DNA from: Trinickia dabaoshanensis
Lineage (GTDB): Bacteria; Pseudomonadota; Gammaproteobacteria; Burkholderiales; Burkholderiaceae
NCBI RefSeq assembly: GCF_002879885.1
Contig: NZ_PNYA01000011.1
Span: 124,001 to 188,000, forward strand
Reading direction: 5' to 3'
Length of the DNA: 64,000 nucleotides
Program-made: the position numbers and the translations under genes
Shown: one piece after another, positions 1 through 8,641 of the stretch
Position numbering within the stretch: position 1 is the first letter of the stretch
Layout: the number at the start of each line of letters is the position of its first letter
Notes under the pieces: model-generated
The model's input: the letters and a program-made list of their open reading frames with translations, nothing else
The model's database searches: none
What the model was told of the DNA's origin: nothing

Positions 1-1046
1 GCGGCACCGTTGAATTTCAAGATGATGTCGCCGGGCTGCAGTCCGGCCTTGTCGGCCGGGCCGCCTGCTTCGACGCTGCTCACGAGAGCGCCTTGGGCGC
101 GCGGCAAACCGAGCGACTCGGCCACGTCCTTCGTGACTTCGCCGATCGACACCGCAATGCGCCCGCGCACGACCTTGCCAGTCGTCTCGAGCTGATCCGC
201 CACGCGCATCGCTTCATCGATCGGAATCGCAAACGCGATGCCCATGAACCCGCCCGTGCGGCTATAGATCTGCGAGTTGATGCCGATCACCTCGCCTTGC
301 ATGTTGATGAGCGGGCCGCCCGAATTGCCCGGATTCACAGCCGCGTCCGTTTGGATGAACGGCAGATAGTCGCCCGTCTCGCGGCCCTTCGCGCTGACGA
401 TGCCGGCCGTCACCGTATTGTCGAGACCGAACGGCGAGCCGATCGCCACGACCCATTCGCCCACGCGCACCTTGTTCGAATCGCCGATGGTCACCGTCGG
501 CAGATTCGTCGCGTCGATTTTCACCACGGCGATGTCGGTGCGGTCGTCCACCCCGATCAGCTTGGCCTTGAATTCGCGCTTGTCGGTCAACGTCACGTAG
601 ATGTTGTCGGCATCGTCCACCACGTGGGCGTTGGTCATCACGTAGCCGTCGGCGGAGACGATGAAGCCCGAGCCGACGCCCGCGCTCTTCTCCTCGTCAT
701 TGTTGTCCGATTGGTCCGGACTGCCGCCGCGGTCACCGCGGTCGCCGCGGTCGCCTTGATCGCCGCCGCGCGGGGTCTGCGGCAACGGAATGCCGAAAAA
801 GCGCCGGAAGAACTCCGACATGTCCCCGTCGCCCATACCGGGAGGCGCGGAGCGCTGGCCGCTCGAACTCGGCGCAAGCGTCGTCGTGGTGCGGATATTG
901 ACCACGGCCGGCCCAACCTTGTCGACGAGGTCGGTGAAATCGGGCAGGTTCGCGGCCGGCACAGCCGAGTGCGCATACGGCGCAAACGAGAGGCAAGCCA
1001 TAGCCGCCGCGGCCGCGAGGAAGTTGCGCACCGAAAGATTCGTCAT
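1..1046 (-). CDS. mucD: MucD/DegP-type periplasmic serine protease, C-terminus cut by window edge
   Basis: Periplasmic HtrA-family protease that degrades misfolded envelope proteins. The reading frame is open from the ATG at 1044-1046 to the left edge, so about 348 residues are visible. An N-terminal signal peptide (FLAAAAAMACLSFAPYAHSA) is followed by a trypsin-like domain with all three catalytic parts: His in TNAHVV, Asp in RTDIAVVKI and Ser in GNSGGP. The first PDZ domain begins before the edge (GLQPGDIILKFNG). Between residues 80 and 115 there is a hydrophilic linker containing three GDR triplets. It is the last gene of the rpoE-rseA-rseB-mucD run and starts only 20 bp after the rseB stop, so it is probably cotranscribed and sigma E controlled. 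DegP versus DegQ naming cannot be settled from this fragment; its place in the operon favours MucD. Confidence 0.95.
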   Translation of the reverse strand, partial: MTNLSVRNFLAAAAAMACLSFAPYAHSAVPAANLPDFTDLVDKVGPAVVNIRTTTTLAPSSSGQRSAPPGMGDGDMSEFFRRFFGIPLPQTPRGGDQGDRGDRGDRGGSPDQSDNNDEEKSAGVGSGFIVSADGYVMTNAHVVDDADNIYVTLTDKREFKAKLIGVDDRTDIAVVKIDATNLPTVTIGDSNKVRVGEWVVAIGSPFGLDNTVTAGIVSAKGRETGDYLPFIQTDAAVNPGNSGGPLINMQGEVIGINSQIYSRTGGFMGIAFAIPIDEAMRVADQLETTGKVVRGRIAVSIGEVTKDVAESLGLPRAQGALVSSVEAGGPADKAGLQPGDIILKFNGA

Positions 1047-1066
1047 AACAAAGGGAAGCCGAAGCG

Positions 1067-2107
1067 TTACTTGGTAGCTTTGTATTCTATGGCAGACGCG
1101 AACCGCTGCAGTGTTGCTTGCGGCACTTCGCCGAGCACGGTTATCCAATAATCGCGATAACGTGTGACGAGCACATGCGTTGCGCCCGTGCTGCCCGCGC
1201 CCTCTTTGCGGGAATTACCCTCGGCCGGCTCGACGAAGACGGAGATCGTCGAAAGTCCGTCGGAGAACACCGCTTGATCGACCGGGATTGGCGCTGCGTT
1301 GGGATCGCGGGCGGCCATCAGCCGCCGCAACTCACGGATTTGGTGGAAACCCGGGACATCGGGAGCCATCCGCCAGCCTTGCGCTTGCATATCGACCGGC
1401 GAAACGGGCGGGCGCACGAGCGTCCAACCGCTCGAGGCGCGCATCCCCGCGGCGATGCCGGCTTTTTGCGCCGGTACGCCCACGCGCACTTGCGTGAACG
1501 CGACTTGCGCCAGCACCTGCCCCGAAGTGTCTAGCGTCTGCACACGGAGCAGCAATCCCGACTTCGCATCGGCCCAAAGCTTGTACGCGAAGCGGAAGGC
1601 ATCCTTCGGATCGAGTTCGATCACCTGAGCGTCGAGCCCCGCGACACGATCGGCGCCGAGCAGTTTCGGGTCGTAGACGGAAAGGACCTGCGCCCCGCTT
1701 TCGCTGATCAACGCGGGGAACGAATCCTTGTTCAGGCGCTTTTCAACGACGCAGATATGCCGGTCGGGCACGAAAGTGTAGAGATCGTCGTCGTGACGCA
1801 AAAGCTTGCGCGGCTGACCGTCGAGGCTTTCGACCGACTCGAACTCACCGTCGGTGTGCGTCGAATAATGGGCGATCCGCGAGGATTGAACGAAGTTGCC
1901 GTGCTGAAAGACGAACACGCCTTCGTAGTTTTCATGCCGCGCAGCGGCCTGGATGCGGTCGAGCAAAAGCCCCGCCTGCTGGCGCTCCGACGCTTCGGTC
2001 TCGGCGCGAACGGGTTGCGGTGACAGTGAAAACATGGCCGCCGCGAAAAGCAGCCACGCCGCCCACTGCCGCGGGGCAGCGGCGCGCATCGAGCGCAATG
2101 TCGGCAT
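1067..2107 (-). CDS. rseB: RseB/MucB, periplasmic regulator of sigma E
   Basis: Periplasmic protein that binds the anti-sigma factor RseA and protects it from proteolysis until envelope stress or lipid signals release it. The product has 346 residues with an N-terminal signal peptide (WLLFAAAMFSLSPQPVRAE) and the usual two-domain MucB/RseB layout. The LolA-like N-terminal half carries the family motif YEGVFVFQHG near residue 60. The smaller C-terminal domain contains the VFSDGLSTISVFVE stretch near residue 280. Length is typical of beta-proteobacterial RseB. The start is 4 bp after the rseA stop, and the gene ends 20 bp before mucD, which supports one transcript. Confidence 0.93.
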   Translation of the reverse strand: MPTLRSMRAAAPRQWAAWLLFAAAMFSLSPQPVRAETEASERQQAGLLLDRIQAAARHENYEGVFVFQHGNFVQSSRIAHYSTHTDGEFESVESLDGQPRKLLRHDDDLYTFVPDRHICVVEKRLNKDSFPALISESGAQVLSVYDPKLLGADRVAGLDAQVIELDPKDAFRFAYKLWADAKSGLLLRVQTLDTSGQVLAQVAFTQVRVGVPAQKAGIAAGMRASSGWTLVRPPVSPVDMQAQGWRMAPDVPGFHQIRELRRLMAARDPNAAPIPVDQAVFSDGLSTISVFVEPAEGNSRKEGAGSTGATHVLVTRYRDYWITVLGEVPQATLQRFASAIEYKATK

Positions 2108-2111
2108 CGGC

Positions 2112-2720
2112 TTAATGGCCTTGCGACGTCTGAACTGCCGCGCGAATGAGCGGCATCGAGCCCACCGCCATCGGCTGCTGAGCGAATTGTTGATGCGCTT
2201 CCAAATATTGATCCAACTGCGCGTCGCGGATGATGTTGCCCTCCGGAGCGCCCGGCACGTTCGTCATCGCGACCGATTGCATGCCGTCGCCGTTCGCGTT
2301 CGTCGCGGCCGTTTGCACCGTGGCTTGCGTGCCGAAGCCGTGCCACTGGGGAATGACGGCCCAGCTCAGCATCGCCGCCGCCGCGGCCACGGCCAGCACC
2401 GGCGCGACCCGCCGCCGGAGTACGGCGGACGCGCCGCGGCGCGAGGCGCCCGCATGGGGAACGAGGATGTGCGGCTCGGCTTCGAGCCGCGCGGCAAAAC
2501 CGGCGAGAAACGTATCGCTCTTGGCCGGATGAACGGCCAGATCGTCGGAGCGCAAGGCGTCGCCGATCAAATGATAAGCGGACCAAGTAGTGCGATCGAC
2601 GTGATCGAACTCGGCCAACAATTCATCGAATGACGGGGCATCGAGCCCTTCCCCGTCGACGAATGCCGACAAATGCTCGCCTCGCGAGCTTCCTTGCGAC
2701 TGCATCGAGACCGACCCCAT
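2112..2720 (-). CDS. rseA: Anti-sigma E factor RseA/MucA
   Basis: Inner-membrane anti-sigma factor that sequesters RpoE. About 202 residues from the ATG at 2718-2720. That start was chosen because GGGGAG lies just upstream; a GTG at 2741 and an ATG at 2732 are in frame but lack a good ribosome site. The N-terminal cytoplasmic domain (GEHLSAFVDGEG, then TWSAYHLIGDALRSDDLA) is the typical RseA sigma-binding fold. One membrane segment follows (VAPVLAVAAAAAMLSWAVIP, residues about 100-120), then a periplasmic tail ending in a Q-rich stretch (LDQYLEAHQQFAQQ) expected to contact RseB. It lies between rpoE (78 bp away) and rseB (4 bp). Confidence 0.9.
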   Translation of the reverse strand: MGSVSMQSQGSSRGEHLSAFVDGEGLDAPSFDELLAEFDHVDRTTWSAYHLIGDALRSDDLAVHPAKSDTFLAGFAARLEAEPHILVPHAGASRRGASAVLRRRVAPVLAVAAAAAMLSWAVIPQWHGFGTQATVQTAATNANGDGMQSVAMTNVPGAPEGNIIRDAQLDQYLEAHQQFAQQPMAVGSMPLIRAAVQTSQGH

Positions 2721-2798
2721 GACGCTCCCCATCTTACACACACCCCGTAGTAATCCGACCGTACCCAGTTATAGCTGCTATCCGCCGCCCGCGAGGCA

Positions 2799-3398
2799 CT
2801 ACCAGCGTTTGCCTTCCGGCGTGCCCAGTAGCGGACGCAATTTTGCCGCAATCGCCTCGCGAGCGCGAAAAATACGCGATCGAACCGTGCCGATGGGACA
2901 GTCCATCATCTCGGCGATCTCTTCGTAGCTCAAGCCCTCGATTTCACGAAGGGTGATGGCCACCCGGAGTTCTTCCGGCAACAGCGCCATCGCGGCATTG
3001 ACCGTCTGCGCGATCTGCTTGCTCATCAACAACGACTCAGGCGTGTTGATATCCCTTAGTTGATCTGCGTCCGAGAAAGTTTCCGCCTCTTCGGCGTTTG
3101 CTTCCGTCGAAGTGGGCGCGCGCCGGCTCTGCGTGGCGAGATAGTTCTTGGCCGTGTTCACGGCGATGCGATACAGCCAGGTGTAGAACGCCGACTCGCC
3201 GCGGAACTGGGGCAATGCCCGGTAAGCCTTGATGAATGCGTCTTGCGCGACGTCCTCCACCTCGGCGGGGTCGCGCACGAGCCGCGAGATCAGCCGGATG
3301 ATCTTGCGATGGTATTTCGAGACCAGGAGTTCGAACGCGGCCTTATCGCCCTGCTGCACGCGCTCGACCAGAACCTGGTCGATTTCTTTTTCGCTCAC
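2799..3398 (-). CDS. rpoE: ECF sigma factor RpoE (sigma E / AlgU)
   Basis: Group 4 sigma factor for the extracytoplasmic stress regulon. 199 residues. Region 2 is clear (DAFIKAYRALPQFRGESAFY followed by TWLYRIAVNTAKNYL), and region 4 carries the helix-turn-helix EIEGLSYEEIAEMMDCPIGT followed by VRSRIFRAREAI. Length and motifs match E. coli RpoE/Pseudomonas AlgU closely, including the RAPTSTEANAEEAE linker between the two domains. First gene of the rpoE-rseA-rseB-mucD operon. A palindromic element and a possible -10 lie upstream (separate entry). Confidence 0.97.
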   Translation of the reverse strand: MSEKEIDQVLVERVQQGDKAAFELLVSKYHRKIIRLISRLVRDPAEVEDVAQDAFIKAYRALPQFRGESAFYTWLYRIAVNTAKNYLATQSRRAPTSTEANAEEAETFSDADQLRDINTPESLLMSKQIAQTVNAAMALLPEELRVAITLREIEGLSYEEIAEMMDCPIGTVRSRIFRAREAIAAKLRPLLGTPEGKRW

Positions 3399-3441
3399 CT
3401 GTTGGGGTCCGTTTACTTGGAGGGATGCGTCGCGGACGGCT

Positions 3442-3501
3442 ATTGTAGCGTCCCTATCTCCGCTCCATGCTCAGTGTGTAACGGCTGTTACCGGCGTTAC
3501 A
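3442..3501 (-). promoter_or_regulatory. Putative rpoE promoter with GTAAC/GTTAC palindrome
   Basis: On the minus strand a TACAAT hexamer (3442-3447) lies 43 bp before the rpoE start codon. No good -35 stands 17 bp before it. Further upstream, 3477-3501 is a 25-bp inverted repeat with arms TGTAACG and CGTTACA. An internal GTTAC gives three GTAAC-type half-sites. The position about 30-50 bp before the -10 would suit an activator. The repeat is visible in the sequence; its function is inference. Confidence 0.4.
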
Positions 3502-3545
3502 GATCGGGACCGGCCGCCGAGTGAACTTCGCGCCGGCGCCTCGCC

Positions 3546-3998
3546 TCAATAGGCGGCATGGCGCCCGCGTACGGCCAACGCCCGGAACGCCGCCGCATCG
3601 ACGGCATCGGCCGCTACGACGAACGCGTCGCTACGACGCGCTTCGGGGCCCGCTACAGCGAAGACGAGCAGCCGCTCGGCCCATTGCGAAAAACCGACGA
3701 TACGCCCTTGAAAGAGGCGCTGCCCGCCGCGGCCGAATCCGGCGATGCCCTCGGGCGTCAACTCAAGCAGTACCGGCTGACGGCGTTCGTAACGCGCGAA
3801 CGAGGCGCACAGCGCGGCCACGACGGCGCCGGCGAGCCAAAGCGCATCGATCGCGCCCAGATGCGCGGACGCGGTGCCATGGACGGCAGCCGCGCACACG
3901 CACCCGAACCCGAGCGCCGCGAGGCGCACCGTGCGCGAGCGCCGCAGCCTAAGCCGCCGCGGCGCTCCCGAGTCGACTTCCGGATCGAAGTCAGTCAA
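3546..3998 (-). CDS. Small membrane protein resembling YgfX/CptA family
   Basis: 150 residues. A basic N-terminus (RRLRLRRSRTVRLAAL) is followed by two adjacent hydrophobic segments (residues about 26-45 and 50-66), then a charged motif ARYERRQPV and a beta-rich C-terminal part with RIVGFSQWAERLLVFAV. Two short membrane helices followed by a small cytoplasmic domain is the YgfX (DUF1434) arrangement. In E. coli YgfX works with SdhE, but no SdhE-like gene is visible here. It sits 13 bp after the fabF stop on the same strand, so it may be read as the tail of the fab operon. The family call is tentative. Confidence 0.6.
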   Translation of the reverse strand: MTDFDPEVDSGAPRRLRLRRSRTVRLAALGFGCVCAAAVHGTASAHLGAIDALWLAGAVVAALCASFARYERRQPVLLELTPEGIAGFGRGGQRLFQGRIVGFSQWAERLLVFAVAGPEARRSDAFVVAADAVDAAAFRALAVRGRHAAY

Positions 3999-4011
3999 CG
4001 CAGCGCTGCGC

Positions 4012-5250
4012 TCAAACCCGCTTGAACACGAGCGTGCCGTTCGTGCCGCCGAAGCCGAACGAATTCTTCAGCGCCACGTCGATCTTCATCTCCCGCGCTT
4101 CGTTCGCGCAGTAGTCGAGATCGCATTGCGGGTCTTGGTTGAAGATGTTGATCGTCGGAGGCGACACTTGGTGATGGATCGCCAACACCGTGAACACCGA
4201 TTCCAACCCGCCCGAGCCGCCCAGCAAGTGGCCGGTCATCGACTTCGTGGAATTGACGACGACCTTCTTCGCGTGGTCGCCGAGCGCGCGCTTGATACCC
4301 GTCGTTTCGGCCAGGTCGCCCAGCGGCGTCGACGTGCCGTGCGCGTTGACGTAGTGGACCTCGTCCGCATTGACGCCCGCATTGCGCAACGCCGCGCTCA
4401 TGCAACGGCGGGCACCGTCGCCGTCTTCGAGCGGCGCGGTCATGTGGTAAGCATCGGCGCTCATCCCATAACCGCCGACTTCGGCGTAAATCTTCGCGCC
4501 GCGCGCCTTCGCATGCTCGTACTCTTCGAGCACCATGACGCCCGCGCCCTCGCCGAGCACGAAGCCGTCACGATCGGCGTCCCACGGACGGCTGGCCGTA
4601 GCCGGATCGTCATTGCGCTGCGACAACGCACGCGCAGCGGCAAAACCGCCGATCCCGAGGGGCGACACCGTCGCCTCCGCACCGCCGGCGAGCATCACGT
4701 CCGCGTCGCCGTACTCGATCAGACGCGCCGCTTCGCCGATGCAGTGCAAGCCCGTGGTACAGGCCGTCACGATCGCGAGGTTCGGGCCCTTCATGCCGAA
4801 TTGCATCGACAGGTGACCCGAAATCATGTTGATGATCGATGCGGGCACGAAGAACGGCGAAATCCGGCGCGGACCGCGATTGAGCAGTTCCGTCTGCGTC
4901 ACTTCGATCATCGGCAGACCGCCGATACCCGAGCCCACGACGACACCGGCGCGCTCGGCATTGGCCTCGGTGATTTCGAGTCCGCTGTCTTTCATCGCCT
5001 GCATGCCGGCCGCCATGCCGTAATGGATAAAGGTATCCATATGGCGGGCTTCCTTGGCGGACATGTAGTCTTCGACGTTGAAGTTCTTCACTTCACCGGC
5101 GAAGCGCGTCGAGAAGTTCGTTGCATCGAACTTCGTGATGGTCGCGATGCCGGACTTGCCGGCGACCAGATTGGCCCAGCCGTCGGCAACACTATTGCCG
5201 ACAGGCGATACCAGACCCAGGCCTGTTACAACAACACGGCGACGGCTCAC
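4012..5250 (-). CDS. fabF: 3-oxoacyl-[ACP] synthase II (FabF)
   Basis: Condensing enzyme that elongates acyl-ACP with malonyl-ACP. The start was placed at the GTG of 5248-5250 ([19 protein letters not shown]), preceded by AAAAGGGG. This gives 412 residues, the standard FabF length; an ATG 16 codons upstream would add an atypical extension. The active-site Cys is in [12 protein letters not shown] near residue 164, and the two His are in [11 protein letters not shown] and [12 protein letters not shown]. The glycine-rich C-terminus [17 protein letters not shown] is characteristic. It follows acpP by 158 bp, the common order acpP-fabF. Confidence 0.97.
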   Translation of the reverse strand: MSRRRVVVTGLGLVSPVGNSVADGWANLVAGKSGIATITKFDATNFSTRFAGEVKNFNVEDYMSAKEARHMDTFIHYGMAAGMQAMKDSGLEITEANAERAGVVVGSGIGGLPMIEVTQTELLNRGPRRISPFFVPASIINMISGHLSMQFGMKGPNLAIVTACTTGLHCIGEAARLIEYGDADVMLAGGAEATVSPLGIGGFAAARALSQRNDDPATASRPWDADRDGFVLGEGAGVMVLEEYEHAKARGAKIYAEVGGYGMSADAYHMTAPLEDGDGARRCMSAALRNAGVNADEVHYVNAHGTSTPLGDLAETTGIKRALGDHAKKVVVNSTKSMTGHLLGGSGGLESVFTVLAIHHQVSPPTINIFNQDPQCDLDYCANEAREMKIDVALKNSFGFGGTNGTLVFKRV

Positions 5251-5408
5251 GGTAACCCCTTTTCCATAAATGACAAAAGCAAAAGCCACAGCGGCCACAG
5301 GAAACCGCCCCTGTGAGCCCTGTGGCTATAAATTCGGCACTAGCATCGGAATCCGACGTCAGAACGCGTCAACCCGCAGCCAGCGTACAGCGCGAGGCGT
5401 GTCCGACC

Positions 5409-5648
5409 TTAGGCCTTGACGTTTGCGCGCGCGTAGTCGATCGCTTGTTGGACCGTCGTGATCTTCTCGGCTTCCTCGTCCGGAATTTCCATGCCGAACT
5501 CGTCTTCCAGCGCCATCACGAGTTCGACCGTGTCGAGCGAGTCGGCACCGAGGTCGTTCACGAACGAAGCTTCGTTCTTGATTTCAGCTTCGGCGACGCC
5601 CAGTTGTTCCGCGACGATCTTCTTGACGCGCTGTTCGATGTTGTCCAT
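5409..5648 (-). CDS. acpP: Acyl carrier protein
   Basis: 79-residue acidic carrier protein holding growing acyl chains on phosphopantetheine. The attachment Ser is in the invariant [17 protein letters not shown] motif (Ser about residue 37). The N-terminus [18 protein letters not shown] is typical. A strong ribosome site (GGAGGGG) precedes the ATG. It lies between fabG (147 bp upstream) and fabF (158 bp downstream). These gaps are longer than the rest of the cluster and contain an extended -10-like sequence, so acpP may have its own promoter in addition to operon transcription. Confidence 0.98.
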
Positions 5649-5689
5649 TACCCCTCCGAGGGAAAAAGTTCAAAAATCCAAGTGCGCGC

Positions 5690-5698
5690 ATTTTATCA
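5690..5698 (-). promoter_or_regulatory. Possible acpP promoter (extended -10)
   Basis: Read on the minus strand, TGATAAAAT fits an extended -10 (TGnTAnAAT) and stands 41 bp before the acpP ATG. No good -35 is present. A perfect 7-bp stem with 3-nt loop (GAAAGCG / CGCTTTC, 5749-5765) lies between it and fabG. There is no T-run after that stem on the minus strand, so it looks more like an attenuating or processing hairpin than a terminator. Confidence 0.35.
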
Positions 5699-5795
5699 GG
5701 TTTGCCAGGTCAAAAAAGCGCGCGCTAGGCATAGCCCCACGCCCCGTAGAAAGCGATACGCTTTCAGCGTCGGCGCGGATGTTAAACGAAATTCG

Positions 5796-6545
5796 TTACG
5801 ACATGAACATGCCGCCGTTCACATGCAGCGTCGTGCCGGTGATATAACCGGCTTGCGGCGAAGCAAGGAAGGCGACGGCATGGCCGATATCCTCCGGACT
5901 GCCCAGCCGGCCGAGCGGAATCTGCGTCTTGAGCGCGGCCTGCTGCTCTTCTGGCAGCACCTTCGTCATATCGGTATCGATAAAACCCGGTGCGACACAG
6001 TTCACCGTAATGCCGCGGCTGCCGATTTCGCGCGCGAGCGCACGCGTCATGCCGGCCACACCGGCCTTCGCCGCCGCGTAGTTCATCTGCCCCGGATTGC
6101 CAGTAGAACCGACCACCGAGGTGATATTGATGATGCGGCCGCCGCGCGCCTTCATCATCGGGCGCAACACGGCACGCGACAAACGGAACACAGCCTTCAA
6201 GTTCGTATCGATGACGGCGTCCCACTCGTCGTCCTTCATGCGCATCGCGAGTTGGTCGCGCGTAATGCCCGCATTGTTGACGAGCACGTTCAGCGCGCCG
6301 AATTCCTTCACGAGGGAATCGATCGTTGCGTCGACCGCGGCGGCGTCGTTGACTTCGAGGACGATACCGCGTCCCGCCAGGCCCTCGGCCGCGAGCGATT
6401 CGGTGATGCCGGCCGCGCCTGCCTCGCTCGTCGCGGTGCCGATGACGGTCGCGCCTTGCCGTGCCAGCACGAGCGCGATCGCGCGGCCGATGCCGCGGGA
6501 CGCGCCAGTCACGAGTGCCACTTGTTTATCGAGAGCTTTTTCCAT
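5796..6545 (-). CDS. fabG: 3-oxoacyl-[ACP] reductase (FabG)
   Basis: NADPH-dependent short-chain dehydrogenase that reduces 3-oxoacyl-ACP. 249 residues, standard length. The cofactor loop TGASRGIG is at residues about 14-21 and NNAG near residue 90. The catalytic triad is present: Ser in NITSVVGS (about 142), Tyr and Lys in MNYAAAKAG (about 155-159). VNCVAPGFIDTDMT and the C-terminal GTTLHVNGGMFM are typical FabG signatures. It lies 77 bp after fabD. Confidence 0.97.
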   Translation of the reverse strand: MEKALDKQVALVTGASRGIGRAIALVLARQGATVIGTATSEAGAAGITESLAAEGLAGRGIVLEVNDAAAVDATIDSLVKEFGALNVLVNNAGITRDQLAMRMKDDEWDAVIDTNLKAVFRLSRAVLRPMMKARGGRIINITSVVGSTGNPGQMNYAAAKAGVAGMTRALAREIGSRGITVNCVAPGFIDTDMTKVLPEEQQAALKTQIPLGRLGSPEDIGHAVAFLASPQAGYITGTTLHVNGGMFMS

Positions 6546-6622
6546 GATTCGCGTGATCCGTTAAACGGGCAATGCATTCCATACGCGTACCGCTGCCAGA
6601 TTTCCAGCGGCCCGCTTGCGCT

Positions 6623-7561
6623 TCATGCGCCGAGTAGCTTCAGCGCTTCGTCGAGCGAAGCCGGATCGGTGATCGCCGCGCCCGCGAGATTACCGTCGAT
6701 TCGTTTGGTCAAGCCGGCGAGCACTTTACCCGGCCCGCATTCGACCACGTGGGTCACGCCGTCCTTGGCCATGGCTTGCACGCATTCGACCCAACGCACC
6801 GCGCCGGCCGCTTGCCGCACGAGCGCATCCTTGATCGCGGCGGGCTCGGACACGATGGCGACATCGACATTGTTGACGACCGGAATGTGCGGCACCTTGA
6901 TTTCGACGCTCGCAAGATACTCGCGCAGTTGATCCGAGGCGCTCTTGAGCAGCGACGAATGAAACGGCGCGGACACCGGCAACGGCAGCGCGCGCTTGGC
7001 GCCCTTGGCCTTGGCGATCTCGCATGCCTTCTCGACGGCCGCCTTGTGGCCCGCGATCACCACTTGGGCGGGCGCGTTGAAGTTGACCGCTTCGACGACC
7101 GCGCCGCTTTCGCGCGCTGCTTCGCCGCACACCGCGCGCACGGTATCGTCGTCCAAACCGAGGATCGCAGCCATGCCGCCGACGCCGACGGGCACGGCCG
7201 TTTGCATCGCTTGCGCGCGAAAGCGCACGAGCGGCACCGCGTCGCGAAAGGCCAACGCGCCGGCGGCGACGAGCGCCGTGTATTCGCCCAGGCTGTGGCC
7301 CGCGACGATCGCGGGCTCGGCACCGCCCGCTTCGCGAAACGCGCGGTAGATCGCGTAAGCGGCCGTCAGCATGACGGGCTGCGTGTTCGTCGTGAGATTC
7401 AATTCTTCGGCGGGACCTTCGGCAATCAGCTTGCCCAGGTCCTGGCCCAGCGCGTCGGACGCTTCCTGGAGCGTTTCGCGCACGACCGCGCGATCGGCGA
7501 ACGCGTTAAGCATGCCGACCGATTGCGAGCCCTGCCCAGGAAAAACGAACGCAAATTTCAT
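6623..7561 (-). CDS. fabD: Malonyl-CoA:ACP transacylase (FabD)
   Basis: Transfers malonyl from CoA to ACP. The start was placed at the ATG of 7559-7561 (MKFAFVFPGQGSQSVGM) behind GGGGGCGAT; an upstream in-frame start would add 20 atypical residues. This gives 312 residues, the normal length. Active-site Ser is in the nucleophile elbow GHSLGEYTALVAAG (about residue 93), with the catalytic His in PVSAPFHSSLL (about residue 200) and the oxyanion/entry motif FPGQGSQ at the N-terminus. It lies between fabH and fabG. Confidence 0.97.
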   Translation of the reverse strand: MKFAFVFPGQGSQSVGMLNAFADRAVVRETLQEASDALGQDLGKLIAEGPAEELNLTTNTQPVMLTAAYAIYRAFREAGGAEPAIVAGHSLGEYTALVAAGALAFRDAVPLVRFRAQAMQTAVPVGVGGMAAILGLDDDTVRAVCGEAARESGAVVEAVNFNAPAQVVIAGHKAAVEKACEIAKAKGAKRALPLPVSAPFHSSLLKSASDQLREYLASVEIKVPHIPVVNNVDVAIVSEPAAIKDALVRQAAGAVRWVECVQAMAKDGVTHVVECGPGKVLAGLTKRIDGNLAGAAITDPASLDEALKLLGA

Positions 7562-7651
7562 ATCGCCCCCAAATGTGAAGCTTGATGCGTACTGCACGCG
7601 CGCGCGATGACCGGCCGGCACTCGGCCGGCCGAACGGTTATGCGCTGCCGA

Positions 7652-8641
7652 TCAATAACGGATGACGGATGCACCCCAGGTGAAACCGCCGCCGACGCCT
7701 TCGATGAGCACGTTCTGGCCGCGCTTGATGCGACCGTCGCGAACCGCGAAATCGAGCGCGAGCGGAATCGATGCCGCCGACGTATTGCCGTGCTCGCCGA
7801 CCGTCACGATCATGCGCTCTTGCGGCAAGCCGAGCTTGCGGCACGTGTGCGACATGATACGGATATTGGCTTGGTGCGGAATTAGCCAATCGACCTGGTC
7901 GGGCGACATATTGGCCTTCTCGAGCGCTTCGAGTGCGACTTTCTCGAGCACGTTGACGGCCAGTTTGAAAACAGCCTGTCCATCCATATGAAGGAAGGCG
8001 CTGCCGGCAACGATGCCGCCGTTGACGTGCCCCGGCGTGCAGAGAATGTTCGTGTAGCTGCCGTCGGCGTGAAGCGCGCTCGCCACGACGCCCGGTTCAT
8101 CCGACGCTTGCAGAATCACCGCGCCGGCGCCGTCGCCGAACAGCACGCAAGTCGTGCGATCGTTGAAATCGAGGATACGCGAGAAGGTTTCCGCGCCGAC
8201 GATGAGCGCCGTGCGATGCTGCCCGCTGCGGATCAACGCATCGACCGTCGCGACCGCATAGGCGAAGCCCGAGCAGACCGCCTGAATATCGAAAGCGGCG
8301 CCGCCGTTCTTGATCTGCAATTTGTCTTGCAGCAGGCAGGCCACGCTCGGAAACACGAAGTCGGGCGTGGACGTGGCAACGACGATGAGGTCGATCGTCT
8401 GCGGGTCGATATCGGCCGATTCGATCGCTCGCTGAGCGGCGATGAGCGCGAGATCGCTCGTCGTCACGTCGGGATCGGCGAAGTGACGCGCGTGGATGCC
8501 CGTGCGAGCGACGATCCATTCGTCACTCGTCTCGATCCCCTGCTTGGCAAGGCGATCCGCGAGGTCTTGATTCGTGACGCGGTTGGGCGGCAGATAACTG
8601 CCCGTGCCCAGCACGCGGGAGTAGAGATTCGATTGAGCCAT
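7652..8641 (-). CDS. fabH: 3-oxoacyl-[ACP] synthase III (FabH)
   Basis: Starts fatty-acid synthesis by condensing acetyl-CoA with malonyl-ACP. 329 residues. The catalytic Cys is in [14 protein letters not shown] (about residue 123), His in [11 protein letters not shown] (about 256) and Asn in [14 protein letters not shown] (about 286). The ATG at 8639-8641 directly follows the plsX stop (8642-8644), so the two are translationally adjacent. Confidence 0.97.
   Translation of the reverse strand: MAQSNLYSRVLGTGSYLPPNRVTNQDLADRLAKQGIETSDEWIVARTGIHARHFADPDVTTSDLALIAAQRAIESADIDPQTIDLIVVATSTPDFVFPSVACLLQDKLQIKNGGAAFDIQAVCSGFAYAVATVDALIRSGQHRTALIVGAETFSRILDFNDRTTCVLFGDGAGAVILQASDEPGVVASALHADGSYTNILCTPGHVNGGIVAGSAFLHMDGQAVFKLAVNVLEKVALEALEKANMSPDQVDWLIPHQANIRIMSHTCRKLGLPQERMIVTVGEHGNTSAASIPLALDFAVRDGRIKRGQNVLIEGVGGGFTWGASVIRY

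Noticed and set aside
3874-5316. A 480-codon plus-strand frame across fabF
   Set aside because: Antisense shadow of fabF with Arg/His-rich composition; fabF has every catalytic residue in place.
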